A DNA stretch of 37,443 nt. Source: CAUZEO01 sp963578625 (lineage in GTDB: Bacteria; Verrucomicrobiota; Kiritimatiellia; SLOV01). This document shows, in pieces, positions 1-8,662 of the stretch (position 1 is the first letter of the stretch; every line of letters starts with the position of its first letter). Made by a program: the position numbers and the translations under genes. Where the stretch lies: assembly GCA_963578625.1 (NCBI GenBank), contig CAUZEO010000010.1, forward strand, positions 1 through 37,443, written 5' to 3'. The notes beneath the pieces were generated by a model, which saw only the letters and a program-made list of their open reading frames with translations, had not been told where the DNA came from and searched no databases.

Positions 1-2435
1 GCGCGTTGACGCATACGTCGACAAATGGAGGATCCACGACGGAGGTGAAGACCGCCGAAGGCGTTCACGCCAAGATTCGATGGAGCATGGAGCCCGGAAA
101 CGGTGATCTTGTGCTGCAGCTTTCCGCTAAGTGCCCGGAGCCCGTGAAGGCCATTCATTTTCACATCCGGGGATTTGACATCGCGAACCATCCGCTCGTC
201 ACGGTCGACGGCCAGGGGGTTGGCCTCGTCCACCCGGCGCCGTTTACCGGCAGTTCGGTTGGATCCGTCCCGGTGGCTTTGTTTCAAGGTGATGAGGATG
301 GCTGGGTGATGGAAGGGCGGGGGCCCGAGCATTGGCATGCGGGTTTCACCGCTTCCGGCCATGGGCAAACCGCCGACATCAGCGTGAAAAGAAACCATCC
401 CGTTCCCACACGTACCCCGCACCCCGTGGAAGTGAGGTTCCGTACCTACCAGGGGCATTGGGCCGACGCCGTGGATCCGCATATTGAGTGGATGGAAAAG
501 GGCGCCGGCTATGCCCCGCTCGGAACAGGCTACCATCCGGAGTGGGTAGGGGACATCACAGCGCAATCCTACGTTCGTGTCGGCGACTTCGATCGGCTGG
601 AGAAACTGGCCCGCCGGGTTGATCCTGCCCGCACCATCATTGGCAGGCAGGTAGCGTATCGGCATTACCCCATCGATCACTTCTGGCCCGATTACACACC
701 GACCGACACCGCGAAGCAATGGTTTCGCCGGGCCCGCGAACTGGGATTTCATGTCGGCGCGCATTTCAACAGCAAGGGCATCGACTATCGCTTCCCCGAA
801 CTGATCGAACGGTACCGGGATGGGCTGAACCAGATCGGCGTCGATGAGCATGGGATGCCGGTGTACGAAGGAGCCAACCCGTTATTCGCCTATTGCTCCG
901 TCGCGTTGGAGCCATTCCGGAGGTACATCATCTCGCAGATCAAGGAAGCGGTGGATGCCGGCGTCGACCTGATTTACTGGGACCAGTCCGGCGGCGGGGG
1001 AGGGAAGGCTGTCGTCGACGGTGTGGATACCTCCATGGGGCTCATCCTCCTGATCAAGGAAACGCTCGAAACCTACCCGGGTGTTGCGGTGGAAACGGAG
1101 CAGTTCAATCCAATGTGCACCCGGTACGCCAGCTTCTCTCTTTCCCAGATGGGAACCGGTCACCCGCTGAGCGGTTATATTTTCCATCGCTTCATCAATA
1201 TTCTGCCCGAGTCCAGAATGGTTGCGCCGACCCAGGAACTGCAGATGGACTCCAATCAATCGTTCGGCCATTTCATACCATCCGCGATTGACGAATCATG
1301 GCTGCAGATCGCGGCCGCATTCCAGCAGTACGATCTGGTTCCTGATGTTCGCCTTCCGCGAAAACGGTTCATCCACTACGTGCAAGAACACGCCGGAGGC
1401 GTATACCCGGTCATCGAAGCGACACCGCCGGAAGGAGAGAAACTCTTCGGGTACCGCGGACGCGACGGAGTGACCGCATACTTCGAGAAGTTTCCCGGAA
1501 AGCGAGGCCTGGTCGTATACGAGCCTGATAAGGAGCCGCGCTGGGTGGGGACCCGGATCGGTAACATCCGAACCTGGGAGGGACCCGGCATCGTGCGGGA
1601 ATGGGAAGATTCGGTTCTTTCCTCCTACGAGCCAATGGCATTCAACGGCGACACGGTCATCGGACTCGATCCGGGCAAGACCTACGCACTGGAACCTGAG
1701 GGCGTTGTCCAGGCCGATCGTTTTCACCTGACGGCCCTGCCGGATGACTTCGCCTGGTGGAAGGAGACCGAGTGGCGGATTCGCCACCAGGACATCGGGC
1801 ACGACGAGTCATTCTTCCGGCTCTGCTTTACCGGAAATGGCGAGATTCGAATGGCGGTTTCCGACGATGACTACGATCTCTACTTGAATGGGGAGCCGGT
1901 TCCGGTCGACCGCCGCGCAAAGATCGCGCGGGCAACGGTAGCGGCGGATACGGAGAATCCTGCGACCTTATTGGCCGTGCGCAGGGTCGACGTGGAGCTA
2001 TCCGGGCGCTGCGTGGATTTACCTTGGGAAGCGCCCCTGTTTCAAAGAAGTTGGTACTTTGGGCGCCTCGCCGTCATGGGGTATCCGGCGGACGGGCCGA
2101 TCCGCCAGGAGGAGGAAAGCGACGGCTTTTATATCCACGTGGGAGGCACCGGACAAATCGTCGGTAAATTCCCTGAGGCCGGAAACATCCGTCTCCAGGG
2201 CGCCTATGGTATGCACCAGCAGTCGTCAAAGACTCGCGGCCTCGGCATCGTTCGAATCAATGGCCGGGAAATTCTACGTATCGATCCCGGCGATCCCCCT
2301 TACCGAATTCATCCCTTCGACGTAGATCTCACCGAATTCGCGGGACATTACGCGCTGATCGAATTCGCATCGGAAGGCGAAGCCCGCGATTCCGCAGCCG
2401 ACTGGTTCGCGCCGGTCATCGTAGTCGAGCCATGA
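1..2435 (+). CDS. TIM-barrel glycosidase-like protein, 5'-partial
   Basis: Probably a glycoside hydrolase-like enzyme of the large family often annotated DUF6259; the exact substrate is unknown. The frame is open to the window edge. The only early start is a TTG at 6, and the protein lacks the roughly 90 N-terminal residues, including the signal peptide, of its paralog at 4753-7425, so the true start probably lies outside the window. Numbering from the TTG, a beta-sandwich-like N-terminus (to about 170) is followed by a TIM-barrel-like core (about 180-450) with RARELGFHVGAHF and IYWDQ (Asp326), then VAVETEQF. Asp326 aligns with Asp424 of the paralog and is a candidate catalytic acid. A C-terminal jelly-roll-like domain ends in a module also shared with the paralog. 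The sulfatase downstream on the same strand suggests joint action on a sulfated glycan. Family assignment rests on recalled similarity, not a search. Confidence 0.75.
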   Translation, partial: ALTHTSTNGGSTTEVKTAEGVHAKIRWSMEPGNGDLVLQLSAKCPEPVKAIHFHIRGFDIANHPLVTVDGQGVGLVHPAPFTGSSVGSVPVALFQGDEDGWVMEGRGPEHWHAGFTASGHGQTADISVKRNHPVPTRTPHPVEVRFRTYQGHWADAVDPHIEWMEKGAGYAPLGTGYHPEWVGDITAQSYVRVGDFDRLEKLARRVDPARTIIGRQVAYRHYPIDHFWPDYTPTDTAKQWFRRARELGFHVGAHFNSKGIDYRFPELIERYRDGLNQIGVDEHGMPVYEGANPLFAYCSVALEPFRRYIISQIKEAVDAGVDLIYWDQSGGGGGKAVVDGVDTSMGLILLIKETLETYPGVAVETEQFNPMCTRYASFSLSQMGTGHPLSGYIFHRFINILPESRMVAPTQELQMDSNQSFGHFIPSAIDESWLQIAAAFQQYDLVPDVRLPRKRFIHYVQEHAGGVYPVIEATPPEGEKLFGYRGRDGVTAYFEKFPGKRGLVVYEPDKEPRWVGTRIGNIRTWEGPGIVREWEDSVLSSYEPMAFNGDTVIGLDPGKTYALEPEGVVQADRFHLTALPDDFAWWKETEWRIRHQDIGHDESFFRLCFTGNGEIRMAVSDDDYDLYLNGEPVPVDRRAKIARATVAADTENPATLLAVRRVDVELSGRCVDLPWEAPLFQRSWYFGRLAVMGYPADGPIRQEEESDGFYIHVGGTGQIVGKFPEAGNIRLQGAYGMHQQSSKTRGLGIVRINGREILRIDPGDPPYRIHPFDVDLTEFAGHYALIEFASEGEARDSAADWFAPVIVVEP

Positions 2436-2658
2436 AGTAGGTTGGTCTTCCAAGCCCGACCGGGAGTAGGAGGGGATCACAGCGGCATCAGGGACATGGG
2501 GGAGGGCAGGGATTTTTCAAAAAAGTCCGTGAATTGACAGGCGCGAAGGGCACACTAACCACCACGGTTTCTTGAATGACCGGGTGACAACCAGGTTGGG
2601 CTTCACTAGGGTCACACCATGGGAGCAGTGCCCACACATTCGAAGCGACCGTAACGTT
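2436..2658. other. intergenic, with a dispersed GGCTTGGAAG-type motif
   Basis: No gene is supported between the glycosidase stop and the sulfatase ATG. At 2443-2462 lies a short inverted motif (GGTCTTCCAAGCCCGACC) resembling others at 8581-8599 and 10865-10884. An in-frame TTG at 2572 would add 29 residues to the sulfatase, but they look unlike a sulfatase N-terminus. No clear Shine-Dalgarno precedes 2659. Confidence 0.5.
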
Positions 2659-4122
2659 ATGACACCCAATCTCCTCTGGATCACCGACGACCAGCACCAT
2701 GCAGACTGCTTCGGGCATGCCGCCCGCAGCCAGGTCCGGACGCCCACTATCGACCGGATGGTCCGTGACGGCGTCAACTTCACCCGCAGCTACTCGGTCG
2801 CCTCCGAGTGCGTCCCCTCCCGGATGTCGATGCTCACCGGGATGTATGTCCACAGTCACGGCGTCTATAACGGCATGGTGGATGTTCCAGACCGTTTAAC
2901 ATCTCTTCCCCAAACGCTGCGCGAACAGCTCGGAACCCGCACGGCTATCACCGGCAAGAAACACTACGGCCGATGGAGAAATGAGCCCTTCGAAACCGAC
3001 ACGGGGGAGACAGATGCCGGCTACACCCGAGGCTATCTCAAGGGCCTGGGCTTGTTCGAGACGTTTGAACGGGAGTACCTGGCCCGGTGCGCCGATTTCA
3101 TGGCGTACACCAGCCAGATTCCCTACGAACACAGTATGACCGAATGGGCGACCAACGAAACGATTGCCAAGATCGACGAACTCGGTGAGCAGCCATTCTG
3201 CATCTGGGCCAACTACGGTCCGCCGCATCCGCCGTACTGCAACGCGTTCGACAGCCCGCATCGGGTCGATCCCGACGAGGTCGACCTGGATCAAATCCCG
3301 CACCGCGACTCCAGGGACCTCCAATCGATCGACCGGCGGCGCGGCGCGGCGCGGTTGGGCGTGGAGAACGCCTGGCGAATGGAGGTAACGGGAGAAGAAA
3401 CGTATCGCATCGCCCTGGCCAACTACTACGGGCAATGCGCCGCGGTCGATGCCGGGGTGGGACGACTCCTTGAACACCTCGAGAAACGAGGCATTCTTGA
3501 AAACACCATTGTGCTGTTCAATTCAGACCACGGCGACTTCGCCGGAGAATACAATCGCCTCGGTAAATGCACCGTCGGCCAGTTTGAGTGTATTCAACGC
3601 ATCCCCACTGTGTGGTATTGGAAAAGACATTTTGGTCCGGAGCGCATTGAGTCATTCGTTGAGAACATTGATATCTTTCCCACGGTTTGCGACCTCCTCG
3701 GTGCGGAAACACCCTGCCAGGTCCAGGGTCAAAGTTACGCTTCGGTGCTGAACTTCAGCGGTTCCGGCCCGGGTCCGGCGCCGCATACCGGCGAGATCGC
3801 ATTTTTCGACAACAGCTCGGTGAAGGGCTTGCGCACCCGCCGCTACCGGCTGTCCTATTGCCACGGTCGCGAGAACTGGGGCGAACTCTATGACCTGCAG
3901 GAGGATTCCGAGGAGCGACATAATCGGTTTGATGATCCAGCCTACGCCGCCGCGCGCGGAACCCTGATGCGCGAGCTGCTCAACTGGATGATCCGCACCG
4001 AACAACCGGTCGGCATCGATGTCGAGCGCGGCAACATGCCGCCCTCCCGCTGGTACAGCGAGCATCCTATCGCCAAGGCCCCCATTGTACCGAACAGCGA
4101 CCGCTTTCGAGAAGGCATATGA
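2659..4122 (+). CDS. formylglycine-dependent sulfatase (S1 type)
   Basis: Hydrolyses sulfate esters, probably on a polysaccharide or oligosaccharide. The 487-residue protein has the alkaline-phosphatase-superfamily sulfatase layout: Asp10-Asp11 (TDDQHH) as metal ligands; Cys51 in ECVPSRMSMLTG, the CxPSR signature in which Cys is converted to formylglycine; and NSDHGDF with Asp290-His291 plus Lys303 further on. The ATG at 2659 was chosen because sulfatases usually begin a few residues before the first beta-strand (PNLLWITDD); a TTG at 2572 is a poorer alternative. There is no obvious signal peptide, so it may act in the cytoplasm or use a non-classical route. Maturation needs a formylglycine-generating enzyme, which is not in this window. 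It sits between two glycosidase paralogs. The sulfatase identity is firm; the substrate is unknown. Confidence 0.93.
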   Translation: MTPNLLWITDDQHHADCFGHAARSQVRTPTIDRMVRDGVNFTRSYSVASECVPSRMSMLTGMYVHSHGVYNGMVDVPDRLTSLPQTLREQLGTRTAITGKKHYGRWRNEPFETDTGETDAGYTRGYLKGLGLFETFEREYLARCADFMAYTSQIPYEHSMTEWATNETIAKIDELGEQPFCIWANYGPPHPPYCNAFDSPHRVDPDEVDLDQIPHRDSRDLQSIDRRRGAARLGVENAWRMEVTGEETYRIALANYYGQCAAVDAGVGRLLEHLEKRGILENTIVLFNSDHGDFAGEYNRLGKCTVGQFECIQRIPTVWYWKRHFGPERIESFVENIDIFPTVCDLLGAETPCQVQGQSYASVLNFSGSGPGPAPHTGEIAFFDNSSVKGLRTRRYRLSYCHGRENWGELYDLQEDSEERHNRFDDPAYAAARGTLMRELLNWMIRTEQPVGIDVERGNMPPSRWYSEHPIAKAPIVPNSDRFREGI

Positions 4123-4233
4123 TCTGACAGGAAAGCGCTTTTCGGCCGGAAGAGTCGATGCCCGTATCCGCCGGCTTGGAGCAGCGACTACATGGGCGGA
4201 AGGGATCACGATGATGGGAGACACAAAGGAATC

Positions 4234-4288
4234 TGCGAACAAAAGAATGCAGTCGGGCTTCGCCCGCAGGTGGTGCTTGTCGTTAGCG
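4234..4288 (+). repeat. integron attC-like site 1
   Basis: The stretch starts with GCGAAC (R''-like) and ends with GTTAGCG (R'-like, compare GTTRRRY). Between them is an imperfect palindrome: ACAA at 4239-4242 pairs with TTGT at 4277-4280, and CGGGC TTCG CCCG forms the tip at 4254-4266. Read as protein this gives NKRMQSGF, a string I recall as a typical spurious translation of attC arrays in databases. The ATG of the small lipoprotein-like gene lies about 25 bp after the expected G/TT recombination point, which is the normal cassette geometry. No integrase gene is visible. A covariance-model search was not possible. Confidence 0.65.
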
Positions 4289-4308
4289 GAAATCACAAGG
4301 AGAATTTC

Positions 4309-4494
4309 ATGAAAACACATTGTCTGGCGGCGATCCTTGCTGTCGCCATCTGCGATGGATGCAGTGCCTAAAACAAGGACGACTGCGTTTACAATGACGT
4401 TTACTATTCCGACGGGTCTGTTATGTGCAAGGAAGGCACGAAGCACAAATGCGAGCGAGGCAAGTGGATTAGCCTGAGTGAGCAGTGTCAATAG
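4309..4494 (+). pseudogene. DUF1496-like small lipoprotein gene, interrupted by an in-frame TAA
   Basis: A strong Shine-Dalgarno (AAGGAG, 4297-4302) precedes ATG 4309. The first 20 codons encode MKTHCLAAILAVAICDGCSA, a signal peptide with a lipobox-like end (AVAIC). Codon 21 is TAA (4369-4371). The same frame then stays open for 40 codons to TAG 4492 and reads DDCVYNDVYYSDGSVMC then KHKCERGKW and SLSEQC: a short cysteine-paired fold like that of DUF1496 proteins (CxYx..YSxGxxxC...C..GxW...C). One C-to-T change (CAA to TAA) would explain the stop. The gene lies between two attC-like sites, so it is probably an integron cassette gene. It could be a recent nonsense pseudogene or, less likely, a recoded gene. 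Its function is not known. Confidence 0.65.
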
Positions 4495-4661
4495 TCTACC
4501 ACGTGCCCGCCAACATGCTCCTTTTCGAATTGAATATCAGGCGTAGCGATGGCCGAGAAGGCATTTCTCTCGGACCACTCCCTCCACGCGACGCGATCAA
4601 TGTATTCTGATAGTGAGTGAAAGCGAATATGACGATTGTCGACCCGAGGAAAAAACTCATA
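4495..4661. other. cassette 3' region, possible small minus-strand frame
   Basis: Between the interrupted gene and the second attC-like site. A minus-strand frame (4488-4706) is open and reads protein-like toward its end (YEFFPRVDNRHIRF, then FEKEHVGGHVVDY). Its only ATG lies inside the attC palindrome and it has no ribosome binding site, so I do not call it a gene. It may be a remnant of an antisense cassette gene. Confidence 0.3.
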
Positions 4662-4723
4662 ACATAACAAACGCCTGGACGCGTTCGCGAACGACGCGCG
4701 GCCCATTAGGCTGATCGTTAGGC
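4662..4723 (+). repeat. integron attC-like site 2 (VCR-like)
   Basis: A 62-bp imperfect palindrome. ACATAAC (R''-like) is followed by AAACGCCTGG. The centre holds a perfect 12-bp palindrome CGTTCGCGAACG (4682-4693). The right half reads CCCATTAGGC (L'-like) and ends at GTTAGGC (4717-4723), an exact match to GTTRRRY. TAAC pairs with GTTA and GCCT with AGGC, leaving unpaired bases as in folded attC bottom strands. The layout resembles Vibrio superintegron repeats (TAACAAACGCC ... CCCTTAGGC). It lies directly before the 3' end of the minus-strand glycosidase, so the cassette sits between two convergent gene ends. Confidence 0.7.
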
Positions 4724-4752
4724 GGCACAGAACCCATGCGATTCGGAATCCT

Positions 4753-7425
4753 CTACTCTACAACCCGAATCTGCGGCGCGTACCAGAACGCCTCTTCGCC
4801 CAATCCGGCAACTTTTCCGTCGGAAATGAACTCCAGCAGGACGTGTTGTCCCGCGAACTTCGAGATATCCACGTCGATCGGGTGGACTTTGCGAGGCGTT
4901 TCACCCGGCGGTTCGATTGGGATTCGGAGAACTTCCCGCCCGTTAATCCGGATCACCCCGTCCCCATAGCCATTCGGTACGCGGTCACTCATCCGATACG
5001 CGCCGTGGATGCGAATGGAATTCGCGTCCGGCAGACGACCGATGATCACGCCTCGACCGGTCACATGCGTGTGCATGTCGCCACTGTCGGTGGGCAGCCG
5101 CACGGGACCGTCTGAACTATGAGACAAGGTTGTGCGCCGTCCCACGTACCACTGTCGATGCATGGGGGAGATTTGCCAGGGCAGATCTACCCAGCGTCCG
5201 GCAAGGACGGTATCGGATCGACCGAAGACGAGGAGGTCGCTCGGCTTGTCGGGGGGCGTCGCGATCACGATCTCAACCTTCGACGTACTTTGATCAACTT
5301 GTAGTTTCTTGCCGTCCAGAAATCCAACCCAACCGTCGGGCAGAAAGATTTCCATGAGACCGTTGCCGGTGAAGAGCAGTCGATAGTAAGAGTCGTCGAC
5401 GCCGGCTTCCTGGCCGATCGTCCGGTATTTGTCATCATAATAGAACGCGAAGTCATTCGGGATGCGCGTCAGGTGGAACTGATCGGGATTAGTCCTCCCT
5501 TCTTCCTCGAGGAAATAGGACGCTGCCGGATCTAAACCGAGCAGCGTGTCCCCGTCATAGATCAGCCAGTCGGCCGGAATCGCCGGTCCGGAAAACCATT
5601 TTTTGACCACGCCCGGACCCGGCCAACGGGTCAAACCGGCTACGCGGCTGCCGGTCCAGCGCACGGGATTACCTGGTTCATGAATCGCCAATCCGCGCCG
5701 GCCCGGCTCCTTTTGGAAGTAGGCGGCAACCCCGTTTGCACCGCGGTAGCCGAAGAGTTGTCCGTCGCTGAGTTCCAGGCCCGGATCCGGCATGAGTTCG
5801 TACCTTTGAAAGGCCGCCGAGATCTGGTTCCAGGAAGTTTCCCGGCCGGCCGCGGGCAGAAGATATCCCCATGACTGATCGAAATCCATCGTCGCTTCGT
5901 CAATCGGCGCTGCGTACTTTCCCGCTCCGGCGAACTTGACGAATCGGCTGAACAGGGCGCCGGCGAGCGGGTGGCCGAGATTGGAGTAGTAATCGATCTG
6001 CGCGAAGGCCGCATGGCGGAGGTTCTTGATGTTCAACTCGGCTTGCACCGCAACCCCCGGATAGGCCTCCTTGATTTCCCGGACCAGGTCGCTCGCCCCT
6101 TCCACCGCGTTCTCGCCGTTCACATAGAGACTGCTTCCTGGAATTCCGCCTTCGTCGAGGTGGATTGCGTCCGCGCCGGCTTCCACCAGGGGTCGGATCT
6201 GTTCGATCAGGTAAGCGCGCCACGGCTTGTGCGCGGTCGAACAGTAGATGTTGGGCCCCGAAGAAGTCACATAGCTTTCATTCCCGTCCGCGTCCGTGGC
6301 TGCGACGATCAAGCCGCCGCGGAATCGTTCAATCAGATCGGTGTACTCGTTGAAAATGGCTTCCGCGCTGACGTTGGCCACGAGATGAAATCCGAGTTCG
6401 CGGGCCCGTCTGAACCAGCGTATCGATTCGTCCGGCATCGAGTAGTCGGGCCAGTGAAAATAAATCGAGGAGTTTCGATAGTTTGTGACCCGGCCGATCA
6501 TCGTACGCGTCGGGTCAACCACCCCGGCCAACAATTCCAGGCCCTCGAAATCGCATGCTCGCAGATGGGCCTGGCAGTTGACTTCGCGGACCCAGGCCGG
6601 TTCCTGCTGATCGAGAGGCACGAAACCGACCTCCTGCTCCAGCCAGTCGGCATAGGGTTCAAGCGCCTTGCTCCAGTCGCCGTGATAAACCCGGATCCGA
6701 ATTTCAAACAATTCCGGGTTTTGTGTCGGTGGATAAAATCCGCGCACCAGCGCGAGGTCCGCGGTGTCGCCGCGCCCTGCCGCCATCAGGTTCGCCGGCG
6801 CCAATTCGACACTGCGCCCTTCAATCAGCCACCCCGACTCTGCCCCCTGGAACAGTGCGACGAGCGGGTGAACATACGTTTCACTAATTGCCGACGTGGC
6901 CGGATCCCCAATGAAATGGTCATTCCACGGCGCGCGAAAAGAGTTGCCCGCTCCAAATTGAGCCACCACTACCAGGTCATGATCGACGATACGGCAGCCG
7001 TAAATCGGCACACGCATTTCTCTCGTGGGTGATGCCGCCTTGGCGGACGCATGTAAAACCAGGTCTCCATGGCCAGGCTCAATCGACCAGCGCAGCGTCG
7101 CCGCCGCCTTGTTTCCTGCCTGCCATCTCCAGGATGCCGCATCCCCGGATCGCGTTGGTGTCACGACGTACTCGGTAAGATCAACCGCTTCGCCGCCGAA
7201 CAACGCCCAACCGGATTTAATGGTATCGAGGGGATAATCAACAAGCGTCGCGCCTGTCACCCGGTCCTTGAGCCGGACAAGAAGTCCCAATTGGAACTCC
7301 GCAACGATCCAGTCATTCGAAAGAACGACGGTTTCCGGTGTGGCATGTTTTGGCGCTGCGGCGTCCACGGCGGGGCCGGCACACAGGTAAAGAACTGCGA
7401 GGATCAAAGCAATGAATAGTTTCAT
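4753..7425 (-). CDS. secreted TIM-barrel glycosidase-like protein
   Basis: An 890-residue paralog of the protein at 1-2435 with an intact N-terminus. Residues 1-24 form a classical signal peptide (LFIALILAVLYLCAG, cleavage near VDAAAP), so it is exported. A beta-rich domain (about 30-270) shows LRWSIEPGHGDLVLHASAK. The barrel-like core has RARELGFHLVANVSAE and AIHLDEGGIPG with Asp424, aligned to Asp326 of the paralog, then VAVQAELN where the paralog has VAVETEQF. Loss of that second acidic pair may mean different chemistry or specificity. A C-terminal jelly-roll-like domain (about 760-890) ends HVLLEFISDG. I recognise the fold type (DUF6259-like) but not the substrate. The ATG at 7425 has no Shine-Dalgarno; the leader is pyrimidine-rich instead (CTCTCTCCTCT). 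Confidence 0.8.
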   Translation of the reverse strand: MKLFIALILAVLYLCAGPAVDAAAPKHATPETVVLSNDWIVAEFQLGLLVRLKDRVTGATLVDYPLDTIKSGWALFGGEAVDLTEYVVTPTRSGDAASWRWQAGNKAAATLRWSIEPGHGDLVLHASAKAASPTREMRVPIYGCRIVDHDLVVVAQFGAGNSFRAPWNDHFIGDPATSAISETYVHPLVALFQGAESGWLIEGRSVELAPANLMAAGRGDTADLALVRGFYPPTQNPELFEIRIRVYHGDWSKALEPYADWLEQEVGFVPLDQQEPAWVREVNCQAHLRACDFEGLELLAGVVDPTRTMIGRVTNYRNSSIYFHWPDYSMPDESIRWFRRARELGFHLVANVSAEAIFNEYTDLIERFRGGLIVAATDADGNESYVTSSGPNIYCSTAHKPWRAYLIEQIRPLVEAGADAIHLDEGGIPGSSLYVNGENAVEGASDLVREIKEAYPGVAVQAELNIKNLRHAAFAQIDYYSNLGHPLAGALFSRFVKFAGAGKYAAPIDEATMDFDQSWGYLLPAAGRETSWNQISAAFQRYELMPDPGLELSDGQLFGYRGANGVAAYFQKEPGRRGLAIHEPGNPVRWTGSRVAGLTRWPGPGVVKKWFSGPAIPADWLIYDGDTLLGLDPAASYFLEEEGRTNPDQFHLTRIPNDFAFYYDDKYRTIGQEAGVDDSYYRLLFTGNGLMEIFLPDGWVGFLDGKKLQVDQSTSKVEIVIATPPDKPSDLLVFGRSDTVLAGRWVDLPWQISPMHRQWYVGRRTTLSHSSDGPVRLPTDSGDMHTHVTGRGVIIGRLPDANSIRIHGAYRMSDRVPNGYGDGVIRINGREVLRIPIEPPGETPRKVHPIDVDISKFAGQHVLLEFISDGKVAGLGEEAFWYAPQIRVVE

Positions 7426-7959
7426 AGAGGAGAGAGTGTGTTGAATAGGCGCGGAAGGTACAGCGATTTCTCGCCCCAGGGCAAGGCAAATCGCCGCGTA
7501 CCTGATCGACAGGGCATCGTTTTGTCATAAAAATTACTTAAGATCCGATCGAACAGTTCCGAGACAGAATAGGCCATAAGTCAGTGCCATTGACGGTCAT
7601 TGCCAATCGACAGTAGACTAAGGGAAACGGCACTCTTTAGAAGTCACGGTTTGGAATATGTGAATACGCCTGCCAATGTAGTTCTCGAAGAATATGGTAA
7701 AGTGTGTGGAAGGTCGCATAACAGCCAACCATAGTCTTGAGGCTAACGCGTACTGTGCGACCTCTGGCCAACCTTCGGTAGGACACGAAAAGGAAATACT
7801 TTGTTGCGATTCTGATTGCCTCACTCACTGGAGTAGCACCTGCTCAAGATCTGCGGCACTTCAACCCTGGAATCTTCGGCGTGTCCGCCGACAAGCCGGT
7901 GGCCCTTCTGCAGCCAGGCACGACGGGTGCTCTTGACCCAACCAGTATTCTGACCGACG
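7426..7959. other. intergenic, decayed sequence
   Basis: No intact gene. One plus-strand frame (about 7786-8027) lacks a start codon after an upstream TAG, but reads like an export signal and a mature N-terminus (KYFVAILIASLTGVAPAQ, then FNPGIFGVSADKPV) before a TAA at 8025. It overlaps the PhyH remnant in another frame, so it may be the 5' scrap of a secreted protein joined to unrelated DNA. Confidence 0.35.
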
Positions 7960-8163
7960 GGTTCCTGCCTCATGTTCCACAACGCCCTGTGGCATACTGG
8001 CGGACCGATGCTCAAAGCCGATGGTAAACGAATCATGCTCTACTATGCCTATGAACATCGCTGGATGATCGGCAACCCGGAACACTGGGCTTATTCAGAT
8101 CGCTTCTACCAAAGCTTCTCGCCCGAGCGACGGTTGATGTTTCATCAATTCGTCTTCAGGTGA
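7960..8163 (+). pseudogene. 3' remnant of a phytanoyl-CoA dioxygenase (PhyH)-like gene
   Basis: The frame reads GSCLMFHNALWHTGGPM, then MLYYAYEHRWMIGNPEHW, and ends SPERRLMFHQFVFR. This matches my recollection of the C-terminal third of PhyH-family Fe(II)/2-oxoglutarate dioxygenases, where the His of ALWHTGG is the distal iron ligand and the Arg after it binds 2-oxoglutarate. A TGA lies immediately upstream in the same frame (7951-7953) and the first two thirds, with the HxD ligands, are absent. It is therefore a broken fragment and not an enzyme. It belongs to no visible operon. Confidence 0.55.
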
Positions 8164-8662
8164 CCTCTCTCCCCTCACTCCGCCGTTTCCTTGCAGGATC
8201 ACGGCCGCGCGATTTCCGTTTTCAGTCCCGCTACGTTCGAAACCGGAACATCCCCGAATGCCGAAAAAGTTCCGCCTGCAATGCCGAAGTAAATGCGAAG
8301 ATGCGAAAGTGTACTCTTCAGATCTAAAAATCGAGTCAGCGGGCTGCGATCTTTGCGATTTGTCATCAACATTCGGTCTCTCCAATACGGGTACGGCAGT
8401 CCGGCGGATTTCCTGACTTTTCATTACCCATTGTGCCAATCGTTCCGACTGGGGGAGACCGAGGTGAGCCGCCGCTGATTGGCCGCAACAACCGTGCCGC
8501 GAGTATGGGCTGGAATATTTTGGAGATTCGAGGGGCCTGCTCCCACCTTCGGACACCATGATTGTTCCTTGCGCTGCCCGGGCTGGAAGCCCACGCTACC
8601 CTTTTGCCCCCGGCAGAATGTTTTGTCGGCGGCGAAGTAGCTACGGGGCTAAGCTCACCAGA
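8164..8662. other. intergenic with a dispersed GGCTGGAAGCCCA motif
   Basis: No supported gene. A 154-codon minus-strand frame here has no recognisable motifs and low-complexity Arg/Ser composition. At 8581-8599 lies GGCTGGAAGCCCACGCTAC, a motif of a type common between genes in PVC-group genomes. It sits just before the sialidase-like gene and forces the in-frame 5' extension of that gene (from 8558) to be read as junk, which supports the start at 8663. Confidence 0.5.

Noticed and set aside
3652..4491. Minus-strand 279-codon frame
   Set aside because: It is antisense to the sulfatase C-terminus and across the attC island. No motif was recognised.
5971..7032. Plus-strand 353-codon open frame
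   Set aside because: It is antisense to the signal-peptide-bearing glycosidase, which has clear homology to its paralog. The frame is open because of the GC-rich codon bias of the real gene.
8558..8662. 35-residue N-terminal extension of the sialidase-like protein
   Set aside because: It is encoded by a dispersed intergenic motif (GGCTGGAAGCCCACGC) and does not match the family N-terminus, which begins at 8663.
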